Positions 62,031-64,000 of a stretch of DNA of 64,000 bases are shown in pieces. The stretch spans positions 496,001 through 560,000 of the forward strand of contig DUBM01000014.1 in assembly GCA_012960305.1 (NCBI GenBank). Reading direction: 5' to 3'. The notes under the pieces are model-generated. The model ran no database searches. It had not been told where the DNA came from and saw only the letters and a list, made by a program, of their open reading frames with translations. The position numbers were made by a program, and so were the translations under genes. This stretch comes from Gammaproteobacteria bacterium (lineage in GTDB: Bacteria > Pseudomonadota > Gammaproteobacteria > Pseudomonadales > Pseudohongiellaceae). The number at the start of each line of letters is the position of its first letter. Position 1 is the stretch's first letter.

Positions 62031-63113
62031 ATGAGTCATATTGCCCAGCTTAATGTTTCTTTTGTGCGAAATGTTATTGGTCAGTCTTTGACTTTTAGTC
62101 CTTCCGTTAATCTTCTGTACGGTGAGAATGGCAGCGGCAAAACCTCTTTACTAGAAGCTATTCATTTATTGGCCACGGGCCGTTCATTTAGAAATAGCAA
62201 AATTGATCTAATAATCAATCATGAGAGCGATGAGGCAGTAATTTTTGCTGAGCTGGGCGATGGTTCCAAAATTGGAATGAGTAAGCCCCGTAGACAAAAT
62301 CATCAGCTTCATCTTCAATCAGAGAAGCAACGAAATTGGGATCAAGTCGCAAAACTTCTTCCAGTACAAATCCTAGATTCGGCATCATTTGGATTGATTG
62401 AAGGTGGGCCGAAAGCGAGGCGCAGATATTTGGATTGGGGAGTGTTCCACGTGGAACAAACCTTTCTAGCAAACTGGCGAGTGACCCGAAAGTGTCTAGC
62501 AAACAGGAACTTTCTATTAAAGCAAAAGCCGGTAGATAAAAATCAGATTTCTGCATGGGATGTTGAGTTAGTAAATGCGTCCAATTTAGTCGATCTGGCT
62601 CGGCAAACGTATTTTAAGCAATTGGTACCTCAGTTCGATGGCGTCTATAGAGCGCTTGGTGGGTCGCATGTTGAGAATATTGACATTGAGTATGAGCGAG
62701 GCTGGGATAGCGATAGAGAGTTGCCCTCTGTTTTTGCCGATAATTTCCGCAATGATGCCCGTTATGGGTTCACTCAAAATGGCCCACATAGGGCAGACAT
62801 CTTTATCAAAGCCGGAAAAAGCAAAGCAGTGGATATTCTTTCTCGCGGCCAGCAGAAAATTCTCGTGAGCGCATTAAAGATTGCACAAGGAAGGTTACTG
62901 TCTCAAAGTACAGAGCGCCAAACAATTTACTTGGTTGATGACCTCCCTGCCGAGTTAGATAGTGAGAACAGAGCGGCTGTAATGAGCAATCTGATTGATC
63001 TGGGAGGCCAAATATTCATTACCTGTGTGGATAGAACAGCCATGGAAGAGTCTTTGAAATCCTGCCCGCAATTAGCAACGTTCCACGTGGAACGTGGTAT
63101 AATAACGGCTTGA
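62031..63113 (+). CDS. recF: DNA replication and repair protein RecF
   Basis: RecFOR component that loads RecA at gaps. The 360-residue protein has Walker A YGENGSGKTSLLEAIHLL, ATGRSFRN, ABC-type signature LSRGQQKILVSALKIAQG, and Walker B IYLVDDLPAELD. Length is normal. Two parS-like palindromes lie inside the gene, both encoding Phe-His-Val-Glu. Confidence 0.97.
   Translation: MSHIAQLNVSFVRNVIGQSLTFSPSVNLLYGENGSGKTSLLEAIHLLATGRSFRNSKIDLIINHESDEAVIFAELGDGSKIGMSKPRRQNHQLHLQSEKQRNWDQVAKLLPVQILDSASFGLIEGGPKARRRYLDWGVFHVEQTFLANWRVTRKCLANRNFLLKQKPVDKNQISAWDVELVNASNLVDLARQTYFKQLVPQFDGVYRALGGSHVENIDIEYERGWDSDRELPSVFADNFRNDARYGFTQNGPHRADIFIKAGKSKAVDILSRGQQKILVSALKIAQGRLLSQSTERQTIYLVDDLPAELDSENRAAVMSNLIDLGGQIFITCVDRTAMEESLKSCPQLATFHVERGIITA
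62443..62458. promoter_or_regulatory. parS site (perfect 16-bp palindrome)
   Basis: TGTTCCACGTGGAACA is a perfect palindrome and matches the parS consensus for ParB. It lies within recF, encoding a Val-Phe-His-Val-Glu-Gln stretch, about 3 kb from dnaA. Confidence 0.92.
63079..63094. promoter_or_regulatory. parS-like site with changed outer bases
   Basis: CGTTCCACGTGGAACG keeps the central GTTCCACGTGGAAC but carries C and G at the outer ends. It is near the end of recF and abuts the gyrB extended -10 element. Confidence 0.8.
63095..63103 (+). promoter_or_regulatory. Extended -10 promoter for gyrB
   Basis: TGGTATAAT, a perfect extended -10 (TGnTATAAT), begins one base after the second parS palindrome. 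No -35 hexamer fits at 17 bases; that space is occupied by the palindrome. It precedes gyrB by about 85 bases. Confidence 0.7.
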
Positions 63114-63186
63114 TTTTCCGTTGATTTATCCGATATTAGGGTTAGAAAAATAGTTTTTTGCAGACCGCATTGCCTGGAGATTTAGC

Positions 63187-64000
63187 ATGGCTGAAGAATC
63201 ACGACCTAAATATAATTCTGAGAGCATCAAGGTCTTAAAGGGTCTAGATGCGGTCCGAAAAAGACCAGGGATGTATATTGGTGATACTGATGATGGCACT
63301 GGCTTACATCATATGGTGTTTGAGCTAGTAGATAATTCCATCGATGAAGCCTTAGCTGGCCACTGCGATGAAGTCCAAGTAGTTATCCATATTGGTGAGA
63401 CCATTACAGTCTCTGACAATGGCCGGGGCATTCCAACAGAGATGCATAAAGAAGGCGTTTCTGCTGCAGAAGTTATCATGACGGTCCTCCATGCTGGCGG
63501 TAAGTTTGATGATAATAGCTACAAGGTTTCTGGCGGCCTCCATGGGGTTGGTGTCTCGGTGGTCAATGCTTTATCCGAGGAGCTAAAATTAACCATTCGT
63601 CGAGAAGGCGAGGTACACGAACAGTTCTACGCACACGGCGTCCCTCAAGCCCCACTCGCAGTTGTTGGCGAGACCAATAGCACGGGTACTGAGTGTCATT
63701 TCAAGCCATCTAAAGGTACGTTTACCAATGTTGAATTTCACTATGATATTCTCGCAAAAAAGCTGCGCGAGTTAGCATTTCTTAACGCGGGAGTCGCTAT
63801 TCGGCTTACTGATGAGCGGACCGGCAAAGAAAACCTCTATCGATATGAAGGTGGCCTAATGGCCTTCGTTGATTATCTGAACAAGAATAAGTCAACAGTA
63901 AATAAACTATTCCATTTTGTATCTGGGGTGCGAGAAGACGGGGTTACTGTCGAGATTGCCTTGCAATGGAATGATTCATATCAGGAAAATATTTTCCCCT
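63187..64000 (+). CDS. gyrB: DNA gyrase subunit B (partial, runs off right edge)
   Basis: ATPase subunit of DNA gyrase. The frame is open from ATG 63187 to the window end, 271 codons. It has [20 protein letters not shown], the GHKL ATP-binding elements [13 protein letters not shown] and DNGRGIP, and [21 protein letters not shown] lies eight bases before the start. The C-terminal two thirds lie outside the window. Confidence 0.97.
   Translation, partial: MAEESRPKYNSESIKVLKGLDAVRKRPGMYIGDTDDGTGLHHMVFELVDNSIDEALAGHCDEVQVVIHIGETITVSDNGRGIPTEMHKEGVSAAEVIMTVLHAGGKFDDNSYKVSGGLHGVGVSVVNALSEELKLTIRREGEVHEQFYAHGVPQAPLAVVGETNSTGTECHFKPSKGTFTNVEFHYDILAKKLRELAFLNAGVAIRLTDERTGKENLYRYEGGLMAFVDYLNKNKSTVNKLFHFVSGVREDGVTVEIALQWNDSYQENIFP

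Overview
The window is chromosomal DNA of a gammaproteobacterium, taken from around the replication origin. The evidence is the gene content: cmoAB, slmA, rpoZ-spoT, yicC-gmk, trmB, hexR, and the chain rpmH-rnpA-yidD-yidC-mnmE-mnmG-rsmG-parAB-atpIBEFHAGDC-glmU-glmS facing dnaA-dnaN-recF-gyrB. Base composition is moderate (mid-40s percent G+C by eye). Gene order resembles pseudomonad and marine gammaproteobacterial chromosomes with several neighbours missing, which suggests a compact genome. The genus cannot be named from sequence alone. No tRNA, rRNA or CRISPR array was seen.

Region by region: 1-1193, a hydantoinase/oxoprolinase gene running off the left edge. 1.3-4.3 kb, mutM, coaD, a YheT-type hydrolase and rsmD. 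4.5-8.3 kb, ftsY-ftsE-ftsX and rpoH. 8.4-11.0 kb, a DUF423 gene, a remnant of thiG, trmB, a YgjP-type metallopeptidase and a methyltransferase. 11.2-12.9 kb, cmoA-cmoB. 13.2-14.2 kb, a Y1/REP-type transposase homologue that lacks catalytic residues. 14.3-15.6 kb, rpmG, rpmB and a decayed radC. 15.7-32 kb, coaBC, argB, slmA, pyrE, rph, yicC, gmk, rpoZ, spoT, ridA, recG, ubiA, gcdH and uvrD. 32-37.9 kb, small accessory genes and hexR. 37.9-39.1 kb, a small region downstream of glmS with repeated copies of the glmS 3' end. 39.1-49.8 kb, glmS, glmU and the whole F1Fo ATP synthase operon. 49.9-54.4 kb, parB, parA, rsmG, mnmG. 54.4-54.9 kb, a very A+T-rich spacer. 54.9-58.9 kb, mnmE, yidC, yidD, rnpA, rpmH. 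58.9-59.4 kb, the probable oriC with DnaA boxes. 59.4-64 kb, dnaA, dnaN, recF and the start of gyrB, with two parS-like sites inside recF.

The genes combine origin function and segregation (DnaA, DnaN, RecF, GyrB, ParAB plus parS), membrane protein insertion and division (YidC/YidD, FtsY, FtsE/X, SlmA), tRNA/rRNA modification (MnmE/G, RsmG, RsmD, TrmB, CmoA/B), energy conversion (ATP synthase) and envelope precursor supply (GlmS, GlmU).

The least ordinary parts are these: (i) the glmS-tail repeat array at the classical Tn7 attachment locus, where three of four copies lead directly into a small ORF; (ii) gene decay, namely thiG reduced to its last ~60 codons and radC broken by stops and frameshifts; (iii) a transposase homologue with altered HUH histidine and catalytic tyrosine and a DnaA-like C-terminus; (iv) a parS-like palindrome immediately beside an extended -10 promoter for gyrB; (v) the A+T-rich mnmG-mnmE spacer with a perfect 10-bp inverted repeat.
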